Positions 14,755 to 25,700 of a stretch of 64,000 nt of DNA are shown in pieces. The notes beneath the pieces are model-generated. The model was not told where the DNA came from, searched no databases, and saw only the letters and a program-made list of their open reading frames with translations. This DNA is from Rudaea sp. 3F27F6 (lineage in GTDB: Bacteria > Pseudomonadota > Gammaproteobacteria > Xanthomonadales > Rhodanobacteraceae): positions 1,674,001 through 1,738,000 of the forward strand of contig NZ_SCNG01000001.1 in assembly GCF_005503555.1 (NCBI RefSeq), given 5' to 3'. The position numbers and the translations under genes were made by a program. How positions within the stretch are numbered: position 1 is the stretch's first letter; every line of letters starts with the position of its first letter.

Positions 14755-15260
14755 GGTTGTGCCCGCTTCCAGATCGAGTAGGCGATCGTGCCATTTCCCG
14801 ACGCGCTGGCCGGTACCGAATAGGTTAGCGTGCCGTCCTTGAAGGTGTAGTCGCGAGTCTGTTCGCTGCCCTCCCAATTCGGATACGAGGACGACTCGAT
14901 CTTGAAGACCAGCTTGTGGTGCACGGTATCGATCGATGCGCGGCCCGTATGCGTGCTCGAACCGAGCACCGCATCGCGGTATTCCTGCGCAGTGCCCTGA
15001 GCTTTGACGCCGGACGCGAACTTCGCCCGGCCGGGGCGGAAAATCTGCAGTGAATAGCGTCCGCTCTTGTCGATCATGAGCAAGCCTTCGGGATGTTCGC
15101 CGTAGTTCGTCGTGCGCGTTCCATCGGCCAGCACCTCGTAGGCCGATGCCATGACCCAAGTGCCTTCCAACGTTAGCGAATCCGTTTCCGTGGCCATTGC
15201 GCAACCCTCAAAGGCAAATAGAGCAAGAAAAGTAGTGCAAGCGATTCGATGGAGAATCAT
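14751..15260 (-). CDS. Secreted lipocalin-like protein
   Basis: 169 aa from the ATG at 15258-15260, preceded by GAGGAAATC; a start five codons earlier is weaker. The signal peptide is MILHRIACTTFLALFAFEGC. The mature part has the lipocalin-like pattern LTLEGTWVMASAYEVLADG, GLLMIDKSGRYSLQIF and a C-terminal DYTFKDGTLTYSVP strand pair, as in Lipocalin_5-type proteins that bind small hydrophobic ligands. It is the first gene of a two-gene operon with the DUF885 peptidase (TTGA overlap). Confidence 0.75.
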   Translation of the reverse strand: MILHRIACTTFLALFAFEGCAMATETDSLTLEGTWVMASAYEVLADGTRTTNYGEHPEGLLMIDKSGRYSLQIFRPGRAKFASGVKAQGTAQEYRDAVLGSSTHTGRASIDTVHHKLVFKIESSSYPNWEGSEQTRDYTFKDGTLTYSVPASASGNGTIAYSIWKRAQP

Positions 15261-15284
15261 GATTTCCTCGTGCAAATGGACGCT

Positions 15285-15764
15285 TTAGTGAGTATCGGTG
15301 GCGGCCTGCGGGTACGTCGCCTGAAAAGTGCCGCGGTCGCCCTGGGCGTTGAACCAGGTTCCGCTGAAAGAAATATTCGGAAAGGTGCCCGTCGGCGGAA
15401 ATGGCTGGCTGCCGACCGCCGCGAACAACGGAAGTTGATGGCCGAAAGTCAAAGGCGAGACGGTATTCGCGCAGCTGAAGCCGATTCCGGCGAAGCCGTC
15501 ATTGATCGACGCTCCGGTAGCGATCGCGTTCGTCATCACATAGGGATCGATCAGCGGAGACTGCGCGCTGCTGCTGTCGAACGTGCAAAGCACTGCTCCG
15601 TTCGAGGCGATGTAGATGGTCACCGCGCCCGAGTCGTGAATCCCGCTGTAGGTCCCCGTGTACACGGAATACGTCGACTGCGGCGCAGCCGATGCGCTGG
15701 ACGTGATCAAGAGAATGGACAGCGCCGAAAGAAGGGTAGCTTTGCCGATATGGGTCAGTTTCAT
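15285..15764 (-). CDS. Secreted protein of unknown function
   Basis: 159 aa from the ATG at 15762-15764. The signal peptide is MKLTHIGKATLLSALSILLI ending near SASAA. The mature chain is Ser/Thr/Gly-rich with repeated beta-type stretches (YSVYTGTYSGIHDSGAVTIY, FSCANTVSPLTFG, ISFSGTWFNAQGDRGTFQAT), suggesting a small beta-sandwich. The family is unknown. It lies 24 bp upstream of the lipocalin-like gene and could belong to the same transcript. Confidence 0.65.
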   Translation of the reverse strand: MKLTHIGKATLLSALSILLITSSASAAPQSTYSVYTGTYSGIHDSGAVTIYIASNGAVLCTFDSSSAQSPLIDPYVMTNAIATGASINDGFAGIGFSCANTVSPLTFGHQLPLFAAVGSQPFPPTGTFPNISFSGTWFNAQGDRGTFQATYPQAATDTH

Positions 15765-15877
15765 AGCAATACTCCGAAGTGATGGTGAACCTGCTGCCTC
15801 GAATCCGAACTCCAAAAAAGGAGGTACTCAATAGAGGGCCTTGAATATCCCTGGCTGACACGAAGACGCGTGCACCG

Positions 15878-18800
15878 TTACGCTCGCCGGCGTCGCAGTC
15901 CGCCGATACCGGCGAGGCCGAGGCACATCGCGATCCATCCCCAAGCGGTCATGGCCGGGGCAGGTATCGTCGGCGCAGACGACGAGGCGTTGACGGTTAC
16001 GCTGAGCGGCACCGCGCTCGCACTGGCACTGTCGTTCGCATCGCCGGAATAGAGCGCGGTGAAGCTATAGGTGCCCGGCGTCAGATTGGGAATGGTCAGC
16101 GTCGCCACTCCGCCTCCGGCCAACTGCGCCGCGCCGACCGTCGAACTGCCGTTCTTGAATGTCACTGTGCCGGTCGGTACCGCTGCGGCGGCCGCGCCGG
16201 CGGCGACAGCGCGCTTGACCAAACCGTTTGTCACGGCGTTCGTCGTCACCGTAGCGATCAACGTCAACGGTTGTCCGACTTGAGCGGGATTCGGCGTTGC
16301 GGTCAACGTGGTGGTGGTGGAAGTGAGCGCGATCGGCGCAAAGCTGGCGATGACGCTGCAATCCGCGGTCACCGCATTCGTCGTATAGGTGACACCCGAC
16401 AAGTTACCGCCGCAGCTGCCGCCGACACTCGCGCGATAGCCGTTGTTCGGCGTTACCGTGAAAGTGGCCGTTGCGCCGGAAGCGACTGTCTGCGTGGCCG
16501 CGGGCGAAATCGATCCGTTCGCTCCGGCGCTCGGCGTAACGACATAGCTGGGCGAACTCGTGCTGCAGACTACGCTGACGTTGGTCACGTTCGCTCCGGC
16601 CACGGTGCCGCTGCCGTTGCTCACCGAGCAGGACTGCACCGGCGCACCGGGCTGTGTCGCAACGCCGACTGCGTACGCCGAACCGTTCGTCAGCGCGGCC
16701 GGAAAAGCGAAGCTGCCGTTGGCGCTGACCGGCAAGGTCTGCGCGCCATTGTTCAAACTGAGCACGAGGCCGCTGCCGGTGAGGCCGCTGACCGTGCCGC
16801 CGATGGTGTAGTTGCTGGCGATCGCAGCGCAGGTGACGGCGATATTGGTCACGTTCGCCTCGGCGATCGAACCGCTGCCCTGACTGACGGTGCAGGTCTG
16901 TGCGGGCGAAGCGGTCGGCTGGCTGGAAACCGTTACGGCATAAGGCGAGCCGTCGACCAGCGCAGTTGGAAAAGCAAAGCTGCCAACGGCATTGAGCGTG
17001 AGCGTCTGGCTGCCGCCGTTCAAGCTCAACACCAATCCGGAGCCGGTAAGACCCGAGACGGTGCCGCCGACTGTGTAGCCCACTGCGGCGGGAAAAACGA
17101 GCTGCGAAACGAAATTCCAAGACCCGTAGTTCGTGACCGTCCCAGGCGACTTGGTTTGATAGGCATTCGCCGTGGTCGGAAAATCGGTGGAAGCGGTGCC
17201 TCCAGCGATATACAACGACCCGCCCGGCGCCAGCACAGCACCGAAAGGAGTGTCGAGACCCGATCCACCCAAATAGCTGGCGTAGAGCAGACCGGAGCCG
17301 CTGGGATTCAATTCAACGACGAAAGCATCGTCGCTGCCGGCGTATTTCGACTGATACGCATCGGGCGTGACCGGCAGTTTGGGGTCGCCGTAACTGCCTC
17401 CCGCACTCGACACGAGATACGCGTTGCCGTTGGCATCGACCGACACGATGTTCGATGCAGCAATATTGGTGTTCGTGCCGCGGAAGCCGGTGGCCGCATA
17501 GTAGCTGTCGCTCGCGCTGCCAACGCCGTGCACGTAGGTCGAATAGATCAACGCGCTGGCGGTCGGATTGATTTTGGAAACGAACGCAGACGTGTTGACG
17601 CTCCACTCGGGATGAGTGGTCTGGAACGCTCCCGGTGTCGTCGGAAAGTTCGGCGACTGGCTCCAGCCGGCCACATAGGCATTGCCGCCCGCGTCGAGGG
17701 CAATACTGTCGACGGCTTCGGAGTAGTTGCCCAGATACGTGGAATACGCGAGTGCCGAACCCGCCGGATTCAACTTCAGCACAAAGCCGATGGAATAAAT
17801 GCTATTCGCAGGATGCCCGGCCGCCGGCTGGAACACGCCTGCGGTGACCGGGAAGTGAGTCGAAGAGGTTTGGCCGACGACATACGCGTCTCCGGCCGCA
17901 TCGACCGCGAGGTTGTACGCACCTTGCGTGGCGTCGATGCCGATGAAAGTCGAATAAACAAGTTGGCTCGCATCGGCATTGAGTTTGACGACATAAGCAT
18001 TGGTCGCGCTCGACGGCGACGAGCTGCTGGTAGTCAGCTTGTTCACAGGCAGTGGTTGATAGGCGCCTGGCGTGGTCGGAAAATCGTTCGAGGTGGTTTC
18101 GCCGGCGACATAAACGTTGCCGTTTGGATCGAGTGCGAGCGCGAACGCCGGATCGTCGCCGCTGCCGCCGAGGAAGGTCGAAAACTTCAGACTTCCACCG
18201 TCCACGGCAAGCTCGGCGACGAATCCATCGCCGATCGCCAGGGAAATGGAATTGCTGCCGTTGCCGCCGTATTTGCGCTGCACGACGCCCGATGTCGTTG
18301 GAAAGTCCGCAGACGCAGTAAAGCCAGCCACATAGGCATGGCCTTGGGCGTCCACCAGCATGCGGAAAATTTCATCGGATCCGCTGCCGCCCAGATACGT
18401 GGAGTATTCGAGGCTCTTGCCGTCCGGGCTGAGCTTGCTGATAAATCCGTCTGTCGCCACCGTGTTTTTGCCGAGATTGGCCTTCGGTTCGAGAGCCCCG
18501 ACAGTCACCGGATACCCATTCGAAAATGTCGAACCGGCGATATAGATCGCACCGCTGCTGTCCACGGCGACGGCATACGCGGAGTTGGGCCCCGCGTTTC
18601 CCAGATACGTGGAGTAAGCCAAAGTCGGGTCGATCGTCAGCGCCTGTGACTTGTCATAGGCGGCTACTTGAAATGCGGCGTGGTTTCCACGAACGACGTA
18701 GCCGCCATCGATCCGCTTCCGCTGTCCTTCGATGGTTTGATAGATCACCGGTTTGTGCTGAACGACCTTGCCGCCGGCGGTGGCGAGCACGAGATTGCCC

Positions 18801-19549
18801 TCGGCATCGATGCTGAGTTTGTCGACGCCGTCGAAATCGAGTTTGATCGCCGCAGGATCGGCACCGGGCGCAACGATAAAGTCATATTCGAGCTGCTGCT
18901 GATTGCCGTAATAGACGAGGTCAACGCCCGGATAGACGCCGGCGTAACGCACCTTGCCGTAGTGCTGAATCCTGGTATGCCATTTTTCCGGATCGTTGCC
19001 GATCAGATAGTTGCTTACACCGGGCTGCGGATCGAGCCCCGTCGCCGGAGCGGCCGCATTTGCATCGCACAGACTCATGCGCACGGCGGCATGAGTGGAT
19101 TCGCCTTGCGCTTCGGATGCACCGGCCATCGCCGCGCCGGCATGCGCCTTCGCTTTCTGCGGCGAAAGCACGAGCCCGTCTGCGCTTCGGTGCAGATCGA
19201 GCACGGCTTCTGCCGCATTGAGGTACAGCCCGTATCCCTGCCCGCGCGCGAAGAATTTCACCCGCGCATCGGTTTGCCCCTGATTGAGCTCGAACGCAAT
19301 CGGCAAGTTGCCGTAGCTGGCGCTGACCGCCGGTTGACTCGCTTTTGCCGCAGCCTGCGGCGGTGCGATGCTCATCGATGCCGGAGTGGTCGTCGCATCG
19401 GCCGATCCATAGCCGATTTCCATTGCAGCCGTGCTGGCCGGAGAGGATGACTCCGCGCTCGCGACTCCGGCGAGCACGGAAAATGCGGCAAGGCCGGCGA
19501 TCAGGACAGATCGGGGCGATTTTTTATGATGATCGAAAATCTTCGGCAT
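15878..19549 (-). CDS. Large secreted SBBP beta-propeller protein
   Basis: 1,223 aa. After a signal peptide (MPKIFDHHKKSPRSVLIAG...) comes an N-terminal domain ending in YSTYLGN. From about residue 330 to 810, ten or so repeats of the SBBP type follow (LAYSTYLG, GNAYVAG, FPTTPGAFQ), which build a beta-propeller. Two related segments YTVGGTVSGLTGSGLVLSLN come next, then an Ig-like domain (TATPNPAQVGQPLTLIATVT). The C-terminus TIPAPAMTAWGWIAMCLG with RRRR is an IPTL-CTERM-like sorting tail: a Pro motif, a membrane helix and an Arg cluster. The protein is probably exported, cleaved and surface-displayed; its ligand is unknown. Confidence 0.85.
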   Translation of the reverse strand: MPKIFDHHKKSPRSVLIAGLAAFSVLAGVASAESSSPASTAAMEIGYGSADATTTPASMSIAPPQAAAKASQPAVSASYGNLPIAFELNQGQTDARVKFFARGQGYGLYLNAAEAVLDLHRSADGLVLSPQKAKAHAGAAMAGASEAQGESTHAAVRMSLCDANAAAPATGLDPQPGVSNYLIGNDPEKWHTRIQHYGKVRYAGVYPGVDLVYYGNQQQLEYDFIVAPGADPAAIKLDFDGVDKLSIDAEGNLVLATAGGKVVQHKPVIYQTIEGQRKRIDGGYVVRGNHAAFQVAAYDKSQALTIDPTLAYSTYLGNAGPNSAYAVAVDSSGAIYIAGSTFSNGYPVTVGALEPKANLGKNTVATDGFISKLSPDGKSLEYSTYLGGSGSDEIFRMLVDAQGHAYVAGFTASADFPTTSGVVQRKYGGNGSNSISLAIGDGFVAELAVDGGSLKFSTFLGGSGDDPAFALALDPNGNVYVAGETTSNDFPTTPGAYQPLPVNKLTTSSSSPSSATNAYVVKLNADASQLVYSTFIGIDATQGAYNLAVDAAGDAYVVGQTSSTHFPVTAGVFQPAAGHPANSIYSIGFVLKLNPAGSALAYSTYLGNYSEAVDSIALDAGGNAYVAGWSQSPNFPTTPGAFQTTHPEWSVNTSAFVSKINPTASALIYSTYVHGVGSASDSYYAATGFRGTNTNIAASNIVSVDANGNAYLVSSAGGSYGDPKLPVTPDAYQSKYAGSDDAFVVELNPSGSGLLYASYLGGSGLDTPFGAVLAPGGSLYIAGGTASTDFPTTANAYQTKSPGTVTNYGSWNFVSQLVFPAAVGYTVGGTVSGLTGSGLVLSLNGGSQTLTLNAVGSFAFPTALVDGSPYAVTVSSQPTASPAQTCTVSQGSGSIAEANVTNIAVTCAAIASNYTIGGTVSGLTGSGLVLSLNNGAQTLPVSANGSFAFPAALTNGSAYAVGVATQPGAPVQSCSVSNGSGTVAGANVTNVSVVCSTSSPSYVVTPSAGANGSISPAATQTVASGATATFTVTPNNGYRASVGGSCGGNLSGVTYTTNAVTADCSVIASFAPIALTSTTTTLTATPNPAQVGQPLTLIATVTTNAVTNGLVKRAVAAGAAAAAVPTGTVTFKNGSSTVGAAQLAGGGVATLTIPNLTPGTYSFTALYSGDANDSASASAVPLSVTVNASSSAPTIPAPAMTAWGWIAMCLGLAGIGGLRRRRA

Positions 19550-19597
19550 TGACGAACTTCCTGGTAAACGCAGTGCACGCTGCGGCGTCGAAACAAA

Positions 19598-20419
19598 TCA
19601 GGGATTTCTTTGATCCGTGTGCTTGTTCTGCAAAAATGTATACATTTTCGGTTTGCGGAATTTCAGCACGAACTTGTCCGTGTGCCCTTTGATTTCCGGC
19701 GCGAAGATCAGCTTGCTGTGATCGTCCTGCGCATCGGCGAGTACCTCGCTGCGCCCTTCCAGAACGAATCCAACTGCCTTTGCTTGCGCAATGACGGTTT
19801 CCGCTTCGATGCGATGCAGGGTCTTCGCATCGGCGCCACCCGAGCCCGCTTTGGCGGCGTGGTCGATGACGATAAAGACTCCACCGGGCTTGAGCGCCTT
19901 GAACGCAGCGGCGTCGAATCGCGCCGCCTCTTCTGTGCCGCTGACGCCCGCGACGGCGAACGGCCCGACCTCGCCGTAGACATCGTGGTAGTTCTGCGAG
20001 GTCCAGACCATGTCGAGCGGCATGTCGGCGCCAAGGTCGTCGTAAGGCTGGATGAGCAGGGATACGTTTCGATAATCGGCAGAGGCCGTGATCTCTTTGA
20101 TCGGATCGACGCGCTTGGCCCCGCTCGCTGCCAGACTCTGCGGGATCACCGCGAACACATGTCCCTTCGGCCCGACGACGCGCGCGAACAGCCGCGTGAA
20201 GTAACCGCCGCCCGGAATGAAGTCGGCGACTTTGTCGCCCGGTTTGATCCCGGCGAAAGCGAGCAATTCGGCCGGCTTGCGCGCGTTGTCGACCTGCGTA
20301 TCGGCCAAGGGGCGCGCGCTGTCGGCGACAGCTGCGGCGATGAAAGCGGGAGGCGACGATGCGGCATTGGCCAGCATCGATGCGTTGAGAAGAATGAGAC
20401 TGACTAGTGCGCGTTTCAT
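19598..20419 (-). CDS. Exported class I SAM methyltransferase-like protein
   Basis: 273 aa. A signal peptide (MKRALVSLILLNASMLANA) is followed by a class I methyltransferase fold: KVADFIPGGGYFTRLFARVV for the SAM-binding glycine loop, then VFAVIPQ, the acidic DMVWTSQNYHDVYGE and LKPGGVFIVIDH. Such proteins, annotated as exported methyltransferases, are common in proteobacteria, but SAM is not expected in the periplasm, so either the N-terminus is a membrane anchor or the enzyme has another role. The gene is divergent from a LysR regulator with a 190-bp gap, which suggests that regulator may control it. Confidence 0.75.
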   Translation of the reverse strand: MKRALVSLILLNASMLANAASSPPAFIAAAVADSARPLADTQVDNARKPAELLAFAGIKPGDKVADFIPGGGYFTRLFARVVGPKGHVFAVIPQSLAASGAKRVDPIKEITASADYRNVSLLIQPYDDLGADMPLDMVWTSQNYHDVYGEVGPFAVAGVSGTEEAARFDAAAFKALKPGGVFIVIDHAAKAGSGGADAKTLHRIEAETVIAQAKAVGFVLEGRSEVLADAQDDHSKLIFAPEIKGHTDKFVLKFRKPKMYTFLQNKHTDQRNP

Positions 20420-20609
20420 GGAGGAGGCTTTCTAAAGAGTGACGTTGTTGTTGAGCGGAGATGCACCACGCCTGCTGCGTCGCTGCGCGATTCGTCCGAC
20501 GCCGCGCGCGCGACAGATGAATTTGCCGACGCTGGACGCAGACAAAGCCTAGTCGCTATGATCTATTTGCTGAACCAGTTGACCAACATTTCAGTAATTG
20601 AAAATCGAT

Positions 20610-21482
20610 ATGGCCAGCTCCAACTCCGCCAAACCGCTCGACCTCAGCGCCGTCAGGGCTTTTGTCCTTACTGCGGATCTGCAGAGCTTCACGCGCGCCG
20701 CGGAGGCGCTCGACAGCACGCAGTCGGCAGTCAGTCTCAAACTGCGCCAGTTGGAAACCCAACTTGGCCGCCGCCTGCTCGAACGCACGCCGCGACACGT
20801 GCGCCTGTCGGCCGAAGGCGCGGCTTTTCTCGACGCCGCGCGCAATCTCATCGGCGCGCACGAGCAGGCGGTGGCCGCGTTCGACGCAACGCGCCGACGC
20901 CTCGTCGTCGGCGTCAGCCATCTCATCGTCGGCAGCGAATTGCCCGCCTTGCTCAAGCGCATGAACGAGCACGATCCGAATCTGCAGATCGAATTCCGCG
21001 TGGCCGGCTCGAAGGACGTGCTGGAGGCGTACGAAGACGACACTCTCGACGCGGCACTTATCGTCGAGCCACCGACCAAGCGGCGAAAAGGCGAAGTGCT
21101 GTTCTCCGAGCAGTTCGCCTGGATCGCCGCGGCGAACTGGCGGCCGCGCGTCGGCGAATCGCTGCCGATCGCGACGCAAGGCGAAAGCTGCGCCATCCGC
21201 AATTCCGCAGTGCGTGCACTCGATCAGGCCGGCATCGCATGGAGCGAGGTTTTCATCGGCCGCGGCGCCGCCGTCGTCGGTGCCGCGGCGTCGGCCGGTC
21301 TGGCAATCGCGGTGATTGCGGGCCGCTCGGCACCGAGCGGGACCATCGATATCGGCGACGAGCTGAAATTGCCGTCCCTGCCGAAGTACGAAGTGGTGCT
21401 CTACACGGCGCTTCACGATCAGCGTTCGCGCGTCGCCCTGCGCACGCTCGCCTCTGCGTTCAAGAGTCTGGCAAAGCACTAA
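20610..21482 (+). CDS. LysR-family transcriptional regulator
   Basis: 290 aa from the ATG at 20610 (a TTG four codons earlier is possible). Residues 1-65 form the winged helix-turn-helix: LDLSAVRAFVLTADLQSFTR, AAEALDSTQSAVSLKLRQLE and LGRRLLERTPRHVRLSAEG. The remainder is the periplasmic-binding-protein-like effector domain (RRLVVGVSHLIVGSELPALL ... GEVLFSEQFAWIAAA). It lies between the divergent methyltransferase gene and the RND efflux genes; both are plausible targets. Confidence 0.9.
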   Translation: MASSNSAKPLDLSAVRAFVLTADLQSFTRAAEALDSTQSAVSLKLRQLETQLGRRLLERTPRHVRLSAEGAAFLDAARNLIGAHEQAVAAFDATRRRLVVGVSHLIVGSELPALLKRMNEHDPNLQIEFRVAGSKDVLEAYEDDTLDAALIVEPPTKRRKGEVLFSEQFAWIAAANWRPRVGESLPIATQGESCAIRNSAVRALDQAGIAWSEVFIGRGAAVVGAAASAGLAIAVIAGRSAPSGTIDIGDELKLPSLPKYEVVLYTALHDQRSRVALRTLASAFKSLAKH

Positions 21483-21647
21483 ATGTATCCGCGGTGCTAC
21501 CGCGCCTCGTAGACGCTACGCGTCCATGCACGGCCGAATCATTGAAACCGCCAATGATTGAAATATCGAATCGCGTCTGTCGCGATCGATTGCTCGATTC
21601 CATCATGACGGCCAAGGCATCGATCCGATGCGCACCTTCCTTTCTGC

Positions 21648-22766
21648 ATGCGTTCGAGAAAAATCCTCTGGGCTGCCGCTGCACTCTGTGCCGCGGCGTT
21701 GGCCGCGCGCCAGTTCAATAGCGGCCCCGCCACAGCCGTCGCGGCAGCGAACACGGCGACCGTTGGCGTGCCGGTCAAGGTCGTCAGCGCGACACGCGGC
21801 GACGTCGACATCACGTTGAAAGTCGTCGCACACGCCGAAGCCTGGTCGAGTGTGATGGTGCGCGCGCGCGTGTCCGGGCAAATCGATTCGCTCGCATTCA
21901 CCCCAGGCGCGAAGATTCGCAAAGGCGATGTTCTCGCGCAGATCGACGCGCGGCCGTTTCGCGCCCAGCTCGATCAGACGCGCGGCAGCGTCGCCAGTGC
22001 GCGCGCCCAACTCGGCAAGGCGGAGACGGATTTGCAGCGGTATTCGGCCGTGCTCGCCAAAGGCTTCGTATCGAAGGCCGACTACGACAGCTACAAGGCC
22101 AACGTCGATCTCGCGCGCGCAGCGGTGCAGACGCAGCAGGCCGCTTTGGAACTCGCGCAGTTGCAGCTCGACTACACGCGCATCGTCGCGCCGTTCGACG
22201 GCGTGGTCGGCGCGCCACTGATTTTTCCGGGCGCACAAGTCGCCGCGAGCGCAACCGACATCGTCAGCTTGAACGAGATCAAGCCGATTCACATCGTCTT
22301 CCATATTCCCGAAGGCAGCCTCGACGCGCTGCTCGAATTGCGCATGCATGGCCCCGTCGAAATCACCGCGCGCCTGCCGGACAACCATGCTTCGCTGCAG
22401 GGTGTTCTCGATTTCATCGACAACAGCGTCGATCGCACGACCGGGACGATCGCGCTCAAAGGCCGCTTCGACAACGACGATGCCGCGCTCGTCCCCGGTC
22501 AGTTCGTCGAAGCGAGTGTGCCGACGCAACACCTCAAGGATGCGATCAGCGTGCCGGCGGAGACTCTGCAGACGTCCGACAAGGGCGCATTCGTCTTCGT
22601 CGTCGATGCCGACGGCAAGGCACGCCAGCGCTTCGTCGAACCGGGCCCCAGCGCGGACGGACGCACCGTTATCACCAAAGGGCTTGCCGCGAGCGAACGC
22701 GTGGTCACCGACGGTCAGTTGTCGCTGACCGAAGGCAGCGTCGTGCGCATTGCCGGCAGCGGCTGA
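21648..22766 (+). CDS. RND efflux periplasmic adaptor subunit
   Basis: 372 aa membrane fusion protein. A short N-terminal membrane segment (ILWAAAALCAAALAA) is followed by the lipoyl halves (VMVRARVSGQIDSLAF and GAKIRKGDVLAQIDARPF), an alpha-helical hairpin of about 70 residues (RGSVASARAQLGKAETDLQR), the second lipoyl half DYTRIVAPFDGVVG, and the beta-barrel with RTTGTIALKGRFDN and LVPGQFVEASV. It bridges the inner-membrane pump to an outer-membrane channel. The pump gene follows after 10 bp; no TolC-type gene is present in the window, so the channel must be shared. Confidence 0.9.
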   Translation: MRSRKILWAAAALCAAALAARQFNSGPATAVAAANTATVGVPVKVVSATRGDVDITLKVVAHAEAWSSVMVRARVSGQIDSLAFTPGAKIRKGDVLAQIDARPFRAQLDQTRGSVASARAQLGKAETDLQRYSAVLAKGFVSKADYDSYKANVDLARAAVQTQQAALELAQLQLDYTRIVAPFDGVVGAPLIFPGAQVAASATDIVSLNEIKPIHIVFHIPEGSLDALLELRMHGPVEITARLPDNHASLQGVLDFIDNSVDRTTGTIALKGRFDNDDAALVPGQFVEASVPTQHLKDAISVPAETLQTSDKGAFVFVVDADGKARQRFVEPGPSADGRTVITKGLAASERVVTDGQLSLTEGSVVRIAGSG

Positions 22767-22776
22767 AGACATCGCC

Positions 22777-25700
22777 ATGAACTTGCCCGAGATATGTATC
22801 CGGCGGCCGGTGATGGCGACGCTGATGATGGCGGTCGTGCTCGTCTGCGGCATCGGCGCGTATCCCAAACTCGCGGTCAACGAGTTGCCGAATGTCGATT
22901 TTCCGACGATCCGCATCAGCGCCGGTCTGCCCGGTGCTTCGCCCGAGACGATGGCCGCCACCGTCGCAACGCCGCTCGAAGCGCAGTTGTCCGGCATTGC
23001 CGGCATCGACTCGATGGTGTCGTCGAGTTCGCCCGGCACGACCGGCATCACGCTGACGTTCCGGCTCGATCGCAATATCGACGCCGCGGCGCAGGACGTG
23101 CAGGAAGCGATCTCCGCGGCGCAGCGCCAACTGCCGGCCGAGATGCCGACGCCGCCGACCTTGCGCAAGATCAATCCGGCCGACGCGCCCGTGCTGAATC
23201 TCGCGATGACTTCGACGACGCTGTCACCCGCGCAACTTGACGAATACGCAGAAACGCGCCTCGCGCGACAGTTGTCGACGATCGACGGCGTCGCCCAGGT
23301 CAAGGTATGGGGCTCGACCAAGTACGCCGTGCGCATCAGCCTCGATCCCGATCGGCTGGCCAAGGCCGGCGTCGGCATCGATCAGGTGCAAGGCGCCGTC
23401 GCCAAGGCCAACGTGAATCTGGCAACCGGCGCGCTCTATGGCGTGCGCCAGCAATTCCAGGTGCGCAGCGAAGGGCAGTTGCTCAGCGCTGCGCCGTACA
23501 ACGACATCGTCGTCGCGTGGCGCAACGGGGCGCCGGTACGGCTCAGCGACGTCGGCAGCGCACGCGACGGCGTGCAGGATGATCAAATCGCCAGTTGGTA
23601 CAACGGCGAGCGTTCGGTGCTGCTGTCGATCCAGCGCCAGCCCGGCTCGAACACGGTCGAGACCATCGACCGCATCAAGGCCGTGCTGCCCGCCTTCGTC
23701 GCCAGCCTGCCGCCGTCGGCGAAACTCTCGGTGCTTTACGATCGTTCGCAGACGATCCGCGCATCGGTCGAGGACGTGCAGTTCACCCTGATTCTCGCCG
23801 GCTTGCTGGTCGTACTGGTGATCTGGATTTTCCTCGGCAGCCTCTCGGCGACGCTGATCTCCGCGGCCGCGTTGCCTCTGTCAATCGCCGGCACGTTCGC
23901 CTGCATGTACTGGTTCGGCTACAGCCTCGACAATCTTTCGTTGCTCGCATTGACGCTGGCGGTCGGTTTCGTCGTCGACGATGCGATCGTGATGCTCGAG
24001 AACATCGTGCGTTACATCGAAAGCGGACTGACGCCGCTCGATGCAGCACTCAAGGGCGCAAAGGAAATCGGCTTCACGATCGCTTCGATGACGCTGTCGC
24101 TGCTCGCCGTATTCATCCCAGTGATGTTTATGCACGGCATCGTCGGCCGGCTGTTCCACGAGTTTGCGGTGACGATCAGCGTGGCGATCGCGATATCGGG
24201 ACTCGTCGCGATCACCCTGACGCCGATGCTGTGCAGCCGTTTTCTCAAAGCGGGCACGCTCGAACGCCGGCCGCGGCCGCTGCTCGTATTCGAGCGCGGC
24301 TTCGCCTTCGCCCGCGATCACTATCTGCGCGGCTTGCGCTGGTGCATGCAGCGGCCCGGATGGGTGCTCGGCGCGTTCGCTTCGAGCCTGATCGCGACGG
24401 CCGCTCTGTTCTACAGTGTGTCGACGGATTTTATGCCGCCCGGCGATAGCGGCCGCCTGCAGGTGAATACCGAAGGCCCGCAGGACACCTCGTTCGGCGG
24501 CATGGTCGAGCGGCAGCGGCAGCTCGGCGAAATCGTCGTGGCCGATCCGAATATTGAGGCATATATGTCCTCGATCGAAGCGGGCGGCTCGACGATCAAC
24601 GACGGCGAAATGGTGTTGAAGTTGAAGCCGCGCGCAGAACGCCAGCTCGGTCCTACGGAAATCGTCCAGGAGCTGCGCAAGAAGTTCGCGAACGTCGTCG
24701 GCATGCGCGCTTACGTGCAGAATCCGCCGTCGATTCAAATCGGTGGCCTGCGCTCGAAAGCGCAGTATCAATACACCTTGCGTTCGGTCGACCTCGCCTC
24801 GCTCTACGAATGGGCCGCGAAGGCGACGACCGCGTTCGCGGCGATTCCGGGCTTGCAGGACGTGACCAACGACCTGGCCTTGAACAGTCCGTCCGTCGTC
24901 GTCGCGGTCGATCGCGAGAAACTCGCGCCACTCGGGCTCTCGATGGCGCAGGTGCAGTCCGCGCTGGGTGCCGCGTTCAACCAGACGCAGGCCTCGACGA
25001 TCTACGGCGCGGCAACCCAGTATTGGGTCGTGATGGAGGTCGCACGCGCATTGCAGAACGATGCGGACGTGCTGTCGAAACTCTACGTGACCGCGAGCGG
25101 CGGCAAACTCGTTCCACTCGACACGATCGCGCACTTCGAGCGCAAGCCGCAAGTGATGACGGTCAATCATCAGGGGCAGTTGCCCGCCGTCACGCTTTCA
25201 TTCGGGCTCGCGCCCGGAGTCAGCCTGAGCGACGCGGTCGCAGGCATCGACAAGGCCGTCGCGAAGATCGGCATGCCCGCGCAAGTCACGGGCAGCCTGC
25301 AGGGCACGGCGCTCGCGTTTCAGGAATCGTTCCGCGGTTTCGGCTGGCTCTTGCTGCTCGCCGTGTTCGCGATCTACGTCGTGCTCGGCATCCTCTACGA
25401 AAGCTTCGTGCATCCGCTGACGATTCTTTCCGGCCTGCCGGCGGCCGCCGTGGGTGCGCTCGCCACGTTGATGCTCTGCCGGACCGCACTCGATCTGTTC
25501 GCCATGGTTGGCATCGTCATGTTGATCGGCATCGTCAAGAAGAACACGATCATGATGATCGACTGTGCGCTCGAATTGCAGCGCGGCCGTGGATTCGATC
25601 CGGCGGAGGCGATCTTCGAAGCCTGCGCCCTGCGCTTCCGCCCGATCATGATGACCACGATGGCCGCGTTCGCCGGCACCCTGCCGATCGCCTTCGGCAT

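Noticed and set aside
16271-18649. Plus-strand frame of 792 codons opposite the SBBP protein
   Set aside because: Shadow of a long repeat gene: Arg-rich, no start context, and the minus frame has the clear SBBP repeats and sorting tail.
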